A DNA stretch of 24,805 nucleotides, taken from a virus. Below, one piece after another: positions 5,634 to 14,200 of the stretch (position 1 is the stretch's first letter; each line of letters starts with the position of its first letter). A program made the translations under genes and the position numbers. Location of the stretch: the IMG/VR virus record IMGVR_UViG_3300034280_000403, positions 1-24,805 of that record, one strand, 5' to 3'. Below the pieces are notes generated by a model. It made no database searches and was not told the DNA's origin. It worked only from the letters and a program-made list of their open reading frames with translations.

Positions 5634-7453
5634 AGCACCTGGATGGGGGTGGCGAGGGTCTCGCAGTAGCGGTCGGCCTGCTGGTAGACGCCCGGGGTGC
5701 AGAGGCCGCCGTAGAAGGGGTCTTCGCAGCCGAGCACCTCGTAGACGAAGGGGTAGGAGCGGCAGCGGATCTGGGAGATCGACGGCAGGCCGCCGAGGCC
5801 GCCGCCGCACAAGGACTGCCAGCCCTCGAGCACGGTCACGCCATCGACCACCACATCAAGCAGCGGGTAGCCCGTCACGGCATCGCATTGGGGGACGGGC
5901 AGGGCCGGGTCGTCTGCCGTGCAGATGGTCGTGCCGCAGTAGTCCTGCTCGACCTGTCGCATCTCGTAGCGCTCGCCGCAGGCGTATTCCGCAGGCGACA
6001 GGCAGTGCAGGGCGTAGCCCTCATCGTCGTCGCCCGTGGCGCTGATGGCGAGGTTGATGACGTCCGTGGACGAGCCCACGCAGTTGCCCGACACGGAGTA
6101 GGTCGAGATCAGGGTCTGCGAGGCGCAGACGTAGTGCTTCTTCGACCGCCCCCGGAAGATCGCCTTGAACTTGGTCGCGCTGATGATCTCGCAGCGGTCA
6201 AAGACGAGCTCGTCGCCCTCGGCGCGGAACGCCGGCCGCGTCCCGGGCGGGTCTTCCGGGCACTCGTCGCAGGTCTGCCGTACCCCGAACCAGAAGCAGT
6301 CGCCCCACTCCTCGTCGGCCTCGGCCGACAGGAAGGGCGTGTTGACGGTGAGCGAGTTGATCGCGTCGGCGATGTGCTTGGCGTTGCCGCTGAAGACGAA
6401 GACGCTCGGGTCGCTGAAGACGGCGCCCGGGCAGAGCGAGATGCGGATGCCCGTGTCGGGCGCGCCCCACACCGTCAGCGCGCTCCACGGCGTGACCACG
6501 TCGCCGCCCGCGAACAGCGCCTCGAGCGCCGCCAGCGCGCCCGGGTCGTCCGGGTCCACCGCCGTGGCGCAGAAGTCGTAGGTCACGGTCAGCACGTCCT
6601 GCTCGAACCACGTGAAGTCGTCGTTCTCGTCGAGGCACGGGTTGACCGCGTAGCAGGTCCGCACGCTCCATGTGCCCTTGGGGTCGTCGCACGTGATGGG
6701 CGGGTCGCTCGGCGGGAAGCACGGGTCGCCGTTGCCGCAGCAGTCGCCGCACGGGAAGCACTGCTGGCAGTCAAGCGTGACCGTCTGCGAGTAGGTGCGC
6801 TGGCCGAGGCACGAGCTGATGGGGTCGGTAGGGATGCAGTAGCCGATCTCCTGGCTCGCCTTCACGGTCGACTGGTAGTAGTCGATGGGCGGACAGTTGT
6901 CGCAGCGCTGGTCCCAGTTGGCGCCGAACGTCGCGTAGCAGTAGGTCAGGTTTGACCGCACCGTGACGGGCTTTGACGGGACCGTGCCCCATTGGTCATC
7001 CAAGGCGTAAGGCTCGAACACGTACGCGAAGCAGGCGTTCCCGACCAATGGGTCGACGTAGGCCGCCTCCGTCAGGCAGTTGTCGGGCGGGTCGATGATG
7101 ACCGCGTCGCAGCATCCCTCCTCCTCGGGGTCGATGGTCCGCGTCCCTGCGTACGTGCCCTGGTTCCAGACGCCGCCCCCCGTGGGGCAGACGCCGCCCG
7201 GGTTGGCGATGACCGCCGTCATCACGTACGTGCAGCACCCCAGCGTCATCTTGATGCAAAGCCCGGGCGTGAGGACAATGGGGACCACCAGCCCCTGCGC
7301 GACCGCGTAGGACGGGCACCACTTCACGTCCACGCTGTCGGCGCAGTCGAGCGGGCAGCACGGGTCCGGGCAGACCGAGAAGACGTAATACTCAGCCGGG
7401 TAGATCGGCGGCTCGGTCGGGCAGCAGCACTGGTATGCCGGGATCGCGCTCAC
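5630..7453 (-). CDS. Large cysteine-rich protein, 607 aa, probably tail-associated
   Basis: The product has about 48 cysteines (near 8%), often paired as C-C, C-P-C or C-x2-C, spread over the whole length but densest in the N-terminal half (for example C-C-C-P at residues 9-12 and C-G-D-C-C-G-N-G-D-P-C). It is also rich in Asp, Pro, Tyr and Gly and low in Lys, as expected for an extracellular beta-rich disulphide protein. No signal peptide is evident. The GTG start at 7453 overlaps the stop of a possible 14-codon ORF. It lies downstream of the fibre and membrane genes in the same operon, so a virion surface or tail-tip role is inferred. I recognise no family. Confidence 0.75.
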   Translation of the reverse strand: MSAIPAYQCCCPTEPPIYPAEYYVFSVCPDPCCPLDCADSVDVKWCPSYAVAQGLVVPIVLTPGLCIKMTLGCCTYVMTAVIANPGGVCPTGGGVWNQGTYAGTRTIDPEEEGCCDAVIIDPPDNCLTEAAYVDPLVGNACFAYVFEPYALDDQWGTVPSKPVTVRSNLTYCYATFGANWDQRCDNCPPIDYYQSTVKASQEIGYCIPTDPISSCLGQRTYSQTVTLDCQQCFPCGDCCGNGDPCFPPSDPPITCDDPKGTWSVRTCYAVNPCLDENDDFTWFEQDVLTVTYDFCATAVDPDDPGALAALEALFAGGDVVTPWSALTVWGAPDTGIRISLCPGAVFSDPSVFVFSGNAKHIADAINSLTVNTPFLSAEADEEWGDCFWFGVRQTCDECPEDPPGTRPAFRAEGDELVFDRCEIISATKFKAIFRGRSKKHYVCASQTLISTYSVSGNCVGSSTDVINLAISATGDDDEGYALHCLSPAEYACGERYEMRQVEQDYCGTTICTADDPALPVPQCDAVTGYPLLDVVVDGVTVLEGWQSLCGGGLGGLPSISQIRCRSYPFVYEVLGCEDPFYGGLCTPGVYQQADRYCETLATPIQVL

Positions 7454-7494
7454 GCCACGATCACGAGGCAGAGCAGGAAGACGAGCCTCAGCAC
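7450..7494 (-). CDS. Possible 14-aa hydrophobic leader peptide
   Basis: A GTG at 7494 opens a reading frame of 14 residues, V-L-R-L-V-F-L-L-C-L-V-I-V-A. It ends in a TGA that overlaps the GTG of the Cys-rich gene. It overlaps the end of the 37-aa gene by 7 bases. The composition looks like a bare signal or membrane segment and its position would couple translation, but it may be chance in GC-rich DNA. Confidence 0.2.
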   Translation of the reverse strand: MLRLVFLLCLVIVA

Positions 7495-7601
7495 TTGATC
7501 CAGCCCTTCTTGCAGGCGACGAACGTGAGCGCCGCGCCGGCGACGAAGCAGAGGACCGACCACCAGAGGGTTCCGAGGGCGTCAGCGAGAATCGGGCTCA
7601 T
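7488..7601 (-). CDS. Small single-pass membrane protein, 37 aa
   Basis: ATG at 7601 overlaps the stop of the upstream lipoprotein gene (ATGA). The protein has one hydrophobic segment (W-W-S-V-L-C-F-V-A-G-A-A-L-T-F-V-A, about 13-29) followed by the basic tail C-K-K-G-W-I-K-C, which predicts an N-out, C-in topology. It sits in a run of three small membrane-protein genes after the tail fibre, where many phages keep holin or lysis-accessory genes. No endolysin is visible, so a lysis role is only a suggestion. Confidence 0.6.
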   Translation of the reverse strand: MSPILADALGTLWWSVLCFVAGAALTFVACKKGWIKC

Positions 7602-8098
7602 GTGCTTTCCTTGTCTTTGCGGCGTTCCTTGGCGCGGCGGAAGGCCGCGTCGAACTCCGGGTCTTGCCGCAGCGCGGCGATGAACTCCCGGTCGCCTTCC
7701 GGCCGGGATGGGTCGAGCATACTGACGGCGAGGTCGGCCCTGCTTTGGGTCTTGCGAGGTATCCAGCCCAAAGCGGCCCGAATACCGCTTCCCAGACCCG
7801 TCTGCCACAGGACAACCACGAGGCAGACCGCGCAAACGGCCCCAGCGACCCAGATGAGCATGGAAACCCACGCGGGGGTGCGGTCTGCCGTCCCCGGAAG
7901 GTCTTCGTGGATGTGCGCCGCGAGCTCGTCGATCTTCCTGGCATGGCTTACCGTCACCTTGTCTCCCGCATCCGTGCCATGCTCCACGAGGAGCGTGGCC
8001 TCGGCCCGGATGTCGTTGGCCGTGGAGGCTATCCGCGCCGTGGGGCTGCAGGCCGCCAGAATGCCACAGGAGGCAACCGCGACGAGCAGGCGAATCAC
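7598..8098 (-). CDS. Putative lipoprotein with a second membrane segment, 166 aa
   Basis: GTG at 8098 overlaps the upstream stop (GTGA). The N-terminus I-R-L-L-V-A-V-A-S-C-G-I-L-A-A-C is a lipoprotein signal with lipobox L-A-A-C and lipidated Cys17. A helical stretch (25-68) leads to a strong transmembrane segment at about 77-99, and then a charged tail ending R-R-A-K-E-R-R-K-D-K-E-S-T. A lipid anchor plus a transmembrane helix implies a hairpin in one membrane or a bridge between membranes. Paired with the upstream membrane coiled-coil gene it recalls a spanin pair, but it is longer than a classic Rz1 and not proline-rich. Role unproven. Confidence 0.6.
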   Translation of the reverse strand: MIRLLVAVASCGILAACSPTARIASTANDIRAEATLLVEHGTDAGDKVTVSHARKIDELAAHIHEDLPGTADRTPAWVSMLIWVAGAVCAVCLVVVLWQTGLGSGIRAALGWIPRKTQSRADLAVSMLDPSRPEGDREFIAALRQDPEFDAAFRRAKERRKDKEST

Positions 8099-8358
8099 CG
8101 CCGCTCCAGCCGCACCGTGCGCTCCTCGAGGCCGCGTACCCGCTCCCCGAGAATCCTGATCTGGGCGTTCCCCTCCGTGGCTGCGTCCCTGATCTGCCCG
8201 AGCTCCTTTGCCATCACGTCGAGGCTGCGGGACTGTTGCTCGTCCCGCTCGGTGCGTTGCCCTGCGTAGATCAGGGCGCCGACGAGGGCGATGAGGGCGA
8301 CCCCGAACTGCGCCACTTTGAGCCACCGCTCCATGCTCATGGCCTGATGCTCCGTCAT
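8095..8358 (-). CDS. Membrane-anchored coiled-coil protein, 87 aa
   Basis: The N-terminal half carries a transmembrane helix (about 15-33, V-A-Q-F-G-V-A-L-I-A-L-V-G-A-L-I-Y). The rest (36-87) is a charged coiled coil ending G-L-E-E-R-T-V-R-L-E-R-R. This inner-membrane anchor plus coiled coil is the layout of i-spanins and of some holin-accessory proteins. The ATG at 8358 follows the tail-fibre stop by three bases with GGAG upstream; a second ATG six codons in is possible. Its stop overlaps the lipoprotein start. Confidence 0.6.
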   Translation of the reverse strand: MTEHQAMSMERWLKVAQFGVALIALVGALIYAGQRTERDEQQSRSLDVMAKELGQIRDAATEGNAQIRILGERVRGLEERTVRLERR

Positions 8359-8361
8359 GGG

Positions 8362-10002
8362 TCAATACTCCGAGATGATCACCACCAGCCCGGTGCCGCC
8401 TGCGCCGCCGGCGCCCGTAGCCACCGTTGCAGCTCCAGAGCCGCCGCCGCCGCTGCCATAGATGCCAGCGCCGCCAGCAAGGCTCGTCCCCGCGAGCGAC
8501 GGGCTGCCGCCGCCGCCCGAGCCGTAGATCCCGACCGCGGTCCCGGCTCCTGCCGTGGCGCCGCTGCCGCCCGTGCCGATGGACATTCGCGTGCCACCGT
8601 TGCCTCCGTTGGCGGTGGTGCCGCCGCTTGACATCCCGGCGCCGCCGCCACCGCCCGGGGCGCCGATGGTCGCGGCCCCCGCCGACCCGGCCACGCCGTG
8701 AGTCCCGCCAGCGCCGCCCGCGCCGCCTGCGTACAGCGCATCGCCGAGCGTCCCGGCCGCGCCGCCGGCCCCGCCGGAGTTCGTGCCCTGCGCGCCGCCG
8801 GCCCCGCCCGCCGCCCGAGCGTAGGTCGTTCCCGTGGCCGTCAGCGTCGATGCCGTGCCCGCCACGCCGGGGTTGCCGTCGTTGTTGGCGACCACCCCCG
8901 CGCCGCCTGCGCCGCCCGCCCCGACCGTGACGGTCAGGTTTGAGGGCAGGCTCGACGCCTGGTAGGTGATCTCAGTGATGCCGCCGCCCGCCCCGCCACC
9001 GCCGCCGCCGCGGTTGCTCGAGGCGCTTGCATGGCCGCTGCCGCCGCCGCCACCCCCGCCGATCAGGATGGCGCGCACGGTCTTGCAGCCCACGGGCTTC
9101 GTCCACGTGGCCGTCCCGGCCGTCGTGTAGAGCTGGATGTCCGTGAGCGGGAGGTGCTGCCAGGTCGTACCGTCGTAGACCCAGCCGTCGCCCGAGGCCG
9201 GGGCCGCGGTGCTGATGGCGTACGTGGCGAATCGGCTGATCGTCGGGTTGGGGTAGGTGCTGCCCGTCAGGTCGCCGCCCGCCGCGCCAGTGGGGGCGCG
9301 CGAGTTGGACAGGCGGCTGTCGGTCGACTCGCACGCCTTCCCGGCCGTTGACACGCCGCTGGCCGCGTAGTCGACCGCGAAGCTGCGGTTGGCGCTGAGG
9401 TCGCCGCCGCCCGTCAGGCCCGTGCCCGCCGTCACCGTGCGCGTGGTCGGCACCTTGCCCGCGAGGTCGCTGACAAGGCTCGTCACTTGGCTTTGCGCGA
9501 TGGTGATGGGGTCGCCCCCGCCCGAGGCGTGGCTGGCCGCGTGCGCGGTCGGCGTCCTAGCGTCCGACAGGCGAGCGTCGTTGCCGACGCAGGCGGTCGT
9601 GCCCGACGTGCCAAAGGCCACCGACAAGGTCCGGTCCACGGACAGGTTGCCCCCGCCCGACAGGCCTGTCCCGGCGTTGATCGACGTCAGGATGCTCGCC
9701 TTGCCGTTGAGCGCCGTGGCAAGCCCGGTCACCTGCGTCTGGGCGATGGTGATGGGGTCGCTGCCTGCGTTCCCGTGCGTCGAGGCGTGGCTCGTCGGGG
9801 TGCGCGAGTCGGATAGGCGGCTGTCGGTCGCGGTCGGCACCTGCGTGGCCGTGCCGGCCCCGTTGGGCGCAAAGTCGACGGCCACCGTGCCGCTTGAGGT
9901 GATGATCCCCCCGAGCAGGCCCGCGCCGGCCGTGATGCTGTCCACGCCGCCCACGTTCAGGGTCACCGAGTTCGGCTGAACATTGATCTCGACGTCTGCC
10001 AT
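8362..10002 (-). CDS. Tail fibre with repeats and a glycine-rich receptor-binding-type domain
   Basis: A 546-aa protein. After a short N-terminus come about two and a half repeats of roughly 82 residues (20-245), each with A-G-T-G-L-x-G-G-G-x-L-S, S-R-L-S-D-S-R-T-P-T and D-P-I-T-I-A-Q-x-Q-V-T-x-L elements, typical of trimeric fibre shafts. A linker (D-G-W-V-Y-D-G-T-T-W, 272-281) leads to a glycine-rich domain (about 291-546) that starts W-T-K-P-V-G-C-K-T-V-R-A-I-L-I-G-G-G and ends T-G-L-V-V-I-I-S-E-Y. Such domains occur at fibre tips and may contact the receptor. ATG at 10002 overlaps the upstream stop. Together with the 699-aa protein it makes two glycine-rich virion proteins in one phage. 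Confidence 0.85.
   Translation of the reverse strand: MADVEINVQPNSVTLNVGGVDSITAGAGLLGGIITSSGTVAVDFAPNGAGTATQVPTATDSRLSDSRTPTSHASTHGNAGSDPITIAQTQVTGLATALNGKASILTSINAGTGLSGGGNLSVDRTLSVAFGTSGTTACVGNDARLSDARTPTAHAASHASGGGDPITIAQSQVTSLVSDLAGKVPTTRTVTAGTGLTGGGDLSANRSFAVDYAASGVSTAGKACESTDSRLSNSRAPTGAAGGDLTGSTYPNPTISRFATYAISTAAPASGDGWVYDGTTWQHLPLTDIQLYTTAGTATWTKPVGCKTVRAILIGGGGGGGSGHASASSNRGGGGGGAGGGITEITYQASSLPSNLTVTVGAGGAGGAGVVANNDGNPGVAGTASTLTATGTTYARAAGGAGGAQGTNSGGAGGAAGTLGDALYAGGAGGAGGTHGVAGSAGAATIGAPGGGGGAGMSSGGTTANGGNGGTRMSIGTGGSGATAGAGTAVGIYGSGGGGSPSLAGTSLAGGAGIYGSGGGGSGAATVATGAGGAGGTGLVVIISEY
9268..9945 (-). repeat. Tandem protein-level repeats in the tail fibre shaft
   Basis: Two full units and one truncated, diverged unit encode A-G-x-G-L then S-R-L-S-D-S-R-T-P-T then D-P-I-T-I-A-Q-x-Q-V-T. 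The third unit keeps only S-R-L-S-N-S-R-A-P-T. The repeats allow length change by recombination. Confidence 0.7.
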
Positions 10003-10358
10003 CAGGTTGACCCCGAGAAGGTGTTCACCACGCCCGAGCCCAGGCTGATCAGCCGGATCTTGACGGTCGGGCTGAAGACGATGTCAAGGTCGTACCGGAA
10101 CTGCCCGAGCGGGAAGTTGGCCGTGGTCGCATAGGGCACCAGGATCGTGCCGATGGTCTGGGCGAGGTTCAGGGTGATCATCGGGCTGACGCCCGTCGAG
10201 CTCGCCGTCAGGAAGGCGGTGGTCTCGGCCTGCGACAGCACCCAGCGCCACTCCGTTGCCGTGCTCAGGGCGGGGTAGCCCGAAGGCCACTGCGCGACCT
10301 CGACGGTTGCGCGGAAGTCCGCGCCCTGCGCGATGATGGGGTTCCAGTCGCTTGCCAT
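10002..10358 (-). CDS. Small tail-region protein, 118 aa
   Basis: ATG at 10358 lies one base after the upstream stop, and its own stop overlaps the fibre start (ATGA). The N-terminus W-N-P-I-I-A-Q-G-A-D-F-R-A-T resembles small phage proteins that open with a Q-G-x-D-F strand. The rest is beta-rich and ends in a strand with K-I-R-L-I-S-L-G-S-G-V-V. It may link the fibre to the tail tip, judged only from position. Confidence 0.65.
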   Translation of the reverse strand: MASDWNPIIAQGADFRATVEVAQWPSGYPALSTATEWRWVLSQAETTAFLTASSTGVSPMITLNLAQTIGTILVPYATTANFPLGQFRYDLDIVFSPTVKIRLISLGSGVVNTFSGST

Positions 10359-10359
10359 G

Positions 10360-12135
10360 TCAGCCCTCCTCGATGCATTCTACGAGGACGGCGTTGGGCA
10401 TCGAGAACCAGAACCGCGGTCCCGTCGCGGTGCAGGACTCGTTGACGTGCGCGGTGGGGAACTGCTCGCACATCATCACGATGGTGTTGGTGCTAATTGG
10501 CAGCGCCGCCACCGTCGCGTTGGGGTAGTTGGCCTGGTCGACGCCCGGGGCAATCAGGCCGCCAGCGAGGTTGTTGCCGTTCTCGGCCATGTTGTAGGCC
10601 AAGCCCGTCCGGGCATAGGAGCCCGTTGACACCGACAACGTGGAGCCGCCAGCCGGGTTAGGTTCGACCTCCGTGAAGCTGTATGCCCAGCGCCAGTTGC
10701 CGAGGCCGTCCGACGCGGTGATCCGGGCCGGGAAGACCCGCGTCATCGGCGGGGGCACGTCCACGACCGTCAGGCCCACGCAGTTGCGGTAGGAGTGGGC
10801 AAGCCCCTTGCCAGTCACCAGTCGCGAGGGTTCGTTCTCGCCCACGCCCTGCAGGCCGAATCGCCAGTCGTCCTCGCGCGCCACGCTGACCGTGAACGGC
10901 GACACGACCCCGTCCACCTCGCTCAGGCGGTAGGAAACGCAGCCGAGCTGCCCGATGGTGTCCGAGGCGCTGCTGAACCACGGGATGAAGCCCGCCCAGC
11001 AGGTGCGCCCGAAGGGCACGGTCTCGTATCGCTTCGTGTAGTCCGTGTCGACCTGCCCGAGCAGCGTGGCCGGGTTCCATCCGGGGCAGGTCGTCAGCGT
11101 CCCGCCTGAGGCGTCGTTCACGACCACGGCCGATTCCGTGAGCATTCCGTGCCCAAGGCGTTCAGGCGGCCGCGTCCATGCTGGCGTGTCGGTCTGGTTG
11201 AACGACTGGTCGTAGGGGTAATGCACCCGGTCGGCGGGGACGTTGGCGTCCGTGACGTTGTCGTAGACCGTCTTGCCCTCGACCGACCGCTGCGGCAGGA
11301 TCTTCATGGCCTGCCGAGGGGCGCGGTTGCCGAAGCCCGCTTGGTTCCAGATGTTGACGAGCGGATCAGTGCCGCCTGCCGTCCCGTTGACAGGCTGACC
11401 ACCTCCAGAGAACGCCCGCGCATACGTGCCCATCGTCTTGTCGTAGTCGTCCTGCAGGCCGACGCGGTCCACGAACACGAACCCGCCTAGGCCATCCGGC
11501 ACGATCACCTGCGTGTTGGCGGCGCCAACGGCGTCCACGACCATCGCTAGGCTTGCGTTGGGGCTGCCAATCAGGTCCGACAGGCGACGGATGTGCTCCG
11601 GGCTGCGCGTCACGAACCCAGTCGGGGCGGTCAGGTTGAGTGAGCCCGCCACCGTCGCCACCTCGGTCAGGACGTCCGAATAGGTCGTGATGTCGACCGT
11701 CGCGCCCGTGCCGTTCACCTGCCACCTGCCGTCCGACGACCAGAGGGGCGCAAGCACTTGGTCCATCAGGGCCGCGCTCGAGAACTGCCACCACCAGCGC
11801 TCGTCCACGAGCTCGACGAGCACCAGCCCCCCGGGCTGGCGCCAAAGGAACGGCTGCGGCGGGCGGGCGTACAGGTTGCGGATGGCAAGCGTCCCGCCGC
11901 TGCCGTCGTTCAGATCCAGGCGCACCGGGCTCGAGGCGTACAGAGCCGACACCTGCGTAGAGGCAATCAGCACCGACGCCCGCGTCCAGCGCGTCATGCC
12001 GCAGGGCACGTCCACGCTGAACAGGTCGTTCTCGTCGATCCCCAGCCGCCTTGCGTGCTCGCGCTCCTGCGCCCCTGGCGGCAGGCAGGGGATGACCGTG
12101 CTACCGACCGTGATGTAGGCCTGCACGAGCGTCAT
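10360..12135 (-). CDS. Tail-tip/baseplate-type structural protein, 591 aa
   Basis: ATG at 12135 overlaps the stop of the 616-aa gene (ATGA); the open frame upstream is only a shadow. The N-terminal third has hub-like beta segments (T-L-V-Q-A-Y-I-T-V-G-S-T-V-I-P, then L-V-E-L-V-D-E-R-W-W-W-Q-F). A middle part contains P-E-H-I-R-R-L-S-D-L-I-G-S-P-N. No transmembrane or catalytic motif is seen. Its place between the tape measure and the fibre suggests a tail hub or distal tail protein. I do not recognise the family by sequence. Confidence 0.6.
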   Translation of the reverse strand: MTLVQAYITVGSTVIPCLPPGAQEREHARRLGIDENDLFSVDVPCGMTRWTRASVLIASTQVSALYASSPVRLDLNDGSGGTLAIRNLYARPPQPFLWRQPGGLVLVELVDERWWWQFSSAALMDQVLAPLWSSDGRWQVNGTGATVDITTYSDVLTEVATVAGSLNLTAPTGFVTRSPEHIRRLSDLIGSPNASLAMVVDAVGAANTQVIVPDGLGGFVFVDRVGLQDDYDKTMGTYARAFSGGGQPVNGTAGGTDPLVNIWNQAGFGNRAPRQAMKILPQRSVEGKTVYDNVTDANVPADRVHYPYDQSFNQTDTPAWTRPPERLGHGMLTESAVVVNDASGGTLTTCPGWNPATLLGQVDTDYTKRYETVPFGRTCWAGFIPWFSSASDTIGQLGCVSYRLSEVDGVVSPFTVSVAREDDWRFGLQGVGENEPSRLVTGKGLAHSYRNCVGLTVVDVPPPMTRVFPARITASDGLGNWRWAYSFTEVEPNPAGGSTLSVSTGSYARTGLAYNMAENGNNLAGGLIAPGVDQANYPNATVAALPISTNTIVMMCEQFPTAHVNESCTATGPRFWFSMPNAVLVECIEEG

Positions 12136-13982
12136 GCGTAGTTCTGGGCCGTGCCCAGCGCGTAGGCCTGCGAGGACGAGCCGAAGGCGAGGACGTTGTT
12201 CGCCTGCACCTGGTTGTCGAGGTTGTAGCCCAGGGTGAGCGGGGCGGCCACGCTCGGGTTCGCCCCTGGCACCCACCACTGCCGGCGGCTGCTCACCGTC
12301 GAGAAGCCGTTCGAGGTCGAGCCGCCGCCGTCAAAGGCCATCAGCTTGCGCGTGTAGATGCCCGTGAACGACCGCTGCCCCGCCGAGTCGATCTCGCCGT
12401 GGTTGACCCGCCACTCGTCCTTCACGACCACGAAGCCAGCCGGGATGGGGCGGAAGACGCGGTTGGGCGGGAGGTTCGTGCGCCGCACGGTCGTGACCTC
12501 GGTCAGCATCACCGTGGGCTTCTTCGCCTGGAAGACGAAGTCGGCCCCCTGCGTGTACATCGTCGGCAGGCGGTGCATCCCCGTGTCGGTGTCGACGTCC
12601 GTGACCGTGAACGCCTTCTCGACGGTCGTGGTCTCGCCGCTTGCGTTGAACGACGCGATCTGCTCGTTGCCGAACGGCCCCTGCACAATCAGGCTGTTTG
12701 CGGAGGCGAGGTCGGTGTCGGGGACGAGAAGCACCGTGGCCGGCGTGCCGAGCGGGCAGGTTGACTCGATCACGGCCACCATTGCCGCGACCTGCACGTT
12801 CTGGATCGTGTTGGGCTTGGCCGACAGGCGATTGCCGTTCCAGTGCGGGATGCCGTAGACGCCGTTGCCTGCGCCGCCGTAGGCGCCCACGGCGAAGCTG
12901 CACGTCCGGGTCACCGTGAAGGCGATGCCGACAAGGCGGGCGAGCGGGACGGCCGCGTAGGCCGCAGTCGGACCCTCCACGGCGGTCGCGGGGCATCTGG
13001 CGTCAATCTCGAGCCGGATCGCCGCCCGCTTCATCATGTCCTTTTCCTGCACGCTCAGGCGGTCGAGGATCGCCTTGTCGAAGGGGATGCGGGTCGTGGC
13101 GAGCTCGACCGCCGCCCAGATCAGGGCGCGCACGTCACCCTGCACCTCGCCAACGAGGTCGCAGGAGAACCGCAGCGTGGCGTACGCGATGTTGTTGCGG
13201 CTGCGCTCGTAGGTGAAGTCGCAGTTGCCCTCGTAGGCGCCGTTGGGGAGGTTCGTCCGGGCCTGCTCGTCGGTCACCTCGTAGGTGAGCTGGTTGCCGC
13301 TCTCGCTGATGGCGAAGGTCTGCGCGGTGCGCCGCCAGATGCTCGTGCCGTCCGTCGTGGGCATCACGCAGCGGCGGAACAGGTCGGGCCACGCGGAGAT
13401 TCCGGTTACCGCAGCAATGAGGCCACTCGCGGCTGGCGTCGTGCTGAGGCCCGTGGCGCTCATGTTGACCGTCAGCGTCCCGCGCACCGTCCGGGTGACG
13501 AGGCCGCCCGCGTCGAGGCTGAACGACTGCGTCCAGCGGTGCGACACGACGGGATAGTCGAGGTCGGGGTCTTCGTCGTCTATGGGGCTCGTCCGCACCA
13601 CCGCAGCGGTCAGGGTGAAGGACACGAGGGCCGCGCGCCTGCCGGCCACCTCGGTGACGGTCAGCTGCAGCAGCGGGCCGCGGCGGGCGTCGGGGTAGGT
13701 CTGGGCGATCAGGGTCTCGGTGCCGCCCGACACGATGCGGAGGTTGACGGCGTCCACCCGGCCCGTGCCGTCGCGCATCTTGGCGGCGAGCTCGGTGTAG
13801 GTGCCCGTGCCGTCCGCAACCAAGGCCGTTCCCGTCACGGTCACGGCGTAGTAGTTCAGGGTGAAGCCGTCCTCGGCGTACTCAGGCCGCTGGTCGTACT
13901 GCGACACGTTGACGAAGCCGAGATCCCAGCTGCGGCTGTCGTAGGCGAAGGACAGGTAGGCGTTTCCGGTCGGGGTGCTCAC
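12132..13982 (-). CDS. Large tail-tip structural protein, 616 aa
   Basis: GTG at 13982 overlaps the stop of the 73-aa gene (GTGA). The N-terminus is beta-rich (A-Y-L-S-F-A-Y-D-S-R-S-W-D-L-G-F). The protein holds many Thr/Val strands and a short helical section with L-D-R-L-S-V-Q-E-K-D-M-M-K-R-A-A-I-R-L (about 305-325). It ends in Q-A-Y-A-L-G-T-A-Q-N-Y-A. The order after the tape measure corresponds to the distal tail and hub slots of siphoviruses, so a structural role is likely. The family is not recognised. Confidence 0.6.
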   Translation of the reverse strand: MSTPTGNAYLSFAYDSRSWDLGFVNVSQYDQRPEYAEDGFTLNYYAVTVTGTALVADGTGTYTELAAKMRDGTGRVDAVNLRIVSGGTETLIAQTYPDARRGPLLQLTVTEVAGRRAALVSFTLTAAVVRTSPIDDEDPDLDYPVVSHRWTQSFSLDAGGLVTRTVRGTLTVNMSATGLSTTPAASGLIAAVTGISAWPDLFRRCVMPTTDGTSIWRRTAQTFAISESGNQLTYEVTDEQARTNLPNGAYEGNCDFTYERSRNNIAYATLRFSCDLVGEVQGDVRALIWAAVELATTRIPFDKAILDRLSVQEKDMMKRAAIRLEIDARCPATAVEGPTAAYAAVPLARLVGIAFTVTRTCSFAVGAYGGAGNGVYGIPHWNGNRLSAKPNTIQNVQVAAMVAVIESTCPLGTPATVLLVPDTDLASANSLIVQGPFGNEQIASFNASGETTTVEKAFTVTDVDTDTGMHRLPTMYTQGADFVFQAKKPTVMLTEVTTVRRTNLPPNRVFRPIPAGFVVVKDEWRVNHGEIDSAGQRSFTGIYTRKLMAFDGGGSTSNGFSTVSSRRQWWVPGANPSVAAPLTLGYNLDNQVQANNVLAFGSSSQAYALGTAQNYA

Positions 13983-14200
13983 GGCAAGGCTCCCATGAGG
14001 CGCAGGTCAGCGACGAAGGGCGCGTTCGTTTCCACGGTCACGGGGGCCAGGTTCGTGGTGATGCGCCGCATCGCGCTTGCCGCCGCCGCGCCGTGCGACT
14101 GCATTGACCGCTGCGCCGCGGCCCGCCGTTCCGACATGATCATCATGCCGAGCGCGATGTCCTCCGCAGAGGCGTTCTGCGTGTGGGAGTCGGGCCTCAT
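13979..14200 (-). CDS. 73-aa protein sharing its C-terminal motif with the tape measure
   Basis: ATG at 14200 overlaps the tape measure stop (ATGA) and its own stop overlaps the 616-aa gene. The N-terminal half is a Met/Ala-rich helix (A-E-D-I-A-L-G-M-M-I-M-S-E-R-R-A-A-A-Q). The last residues, N-A-P-F-V-A-D-L-R-L-M-G-A-L-P, nearly equal the tape measure C-terminus N-A-P-F-I-A-D-L-R-L-M-G-A-N-V. It may bind the same partner in the tail tip, or be a small tape-measure paralogue; both are inference. Confidence 0.7.
   Translation of the reverse strand: MRPDSHTQNASAEDIALGMMIMSERRAAAQRSMQSHGAAAASAMRRITTNLAPVTVETNAPFVADLRLMGALP
13988..14026. repeat. 39-bp imperfect direct repeat, copy A
   Basis: Encodes the C-terminal N-A-P-F-V-A-D-L-R-L-M-G-A of the 73-aa gene. 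It matches copy B at 14206-14244 in 34 of 39 bases, and most differences fall at codon third positions. Confidence 0.8.

Noticed and set aside
5888-6955. 355-aa plus-strand open frame opposite the Cys-rich gene
   Set aside because: Typical GC-driven shadow (Arg/Val/Ala/Asp); the minus strand has a coherent protein and coupled start and stop.
8400-9060. Similar trinucleotide-rich stretch near the tail fibre end
   Set aside because: Also glycine codons of the fibre tip domain.
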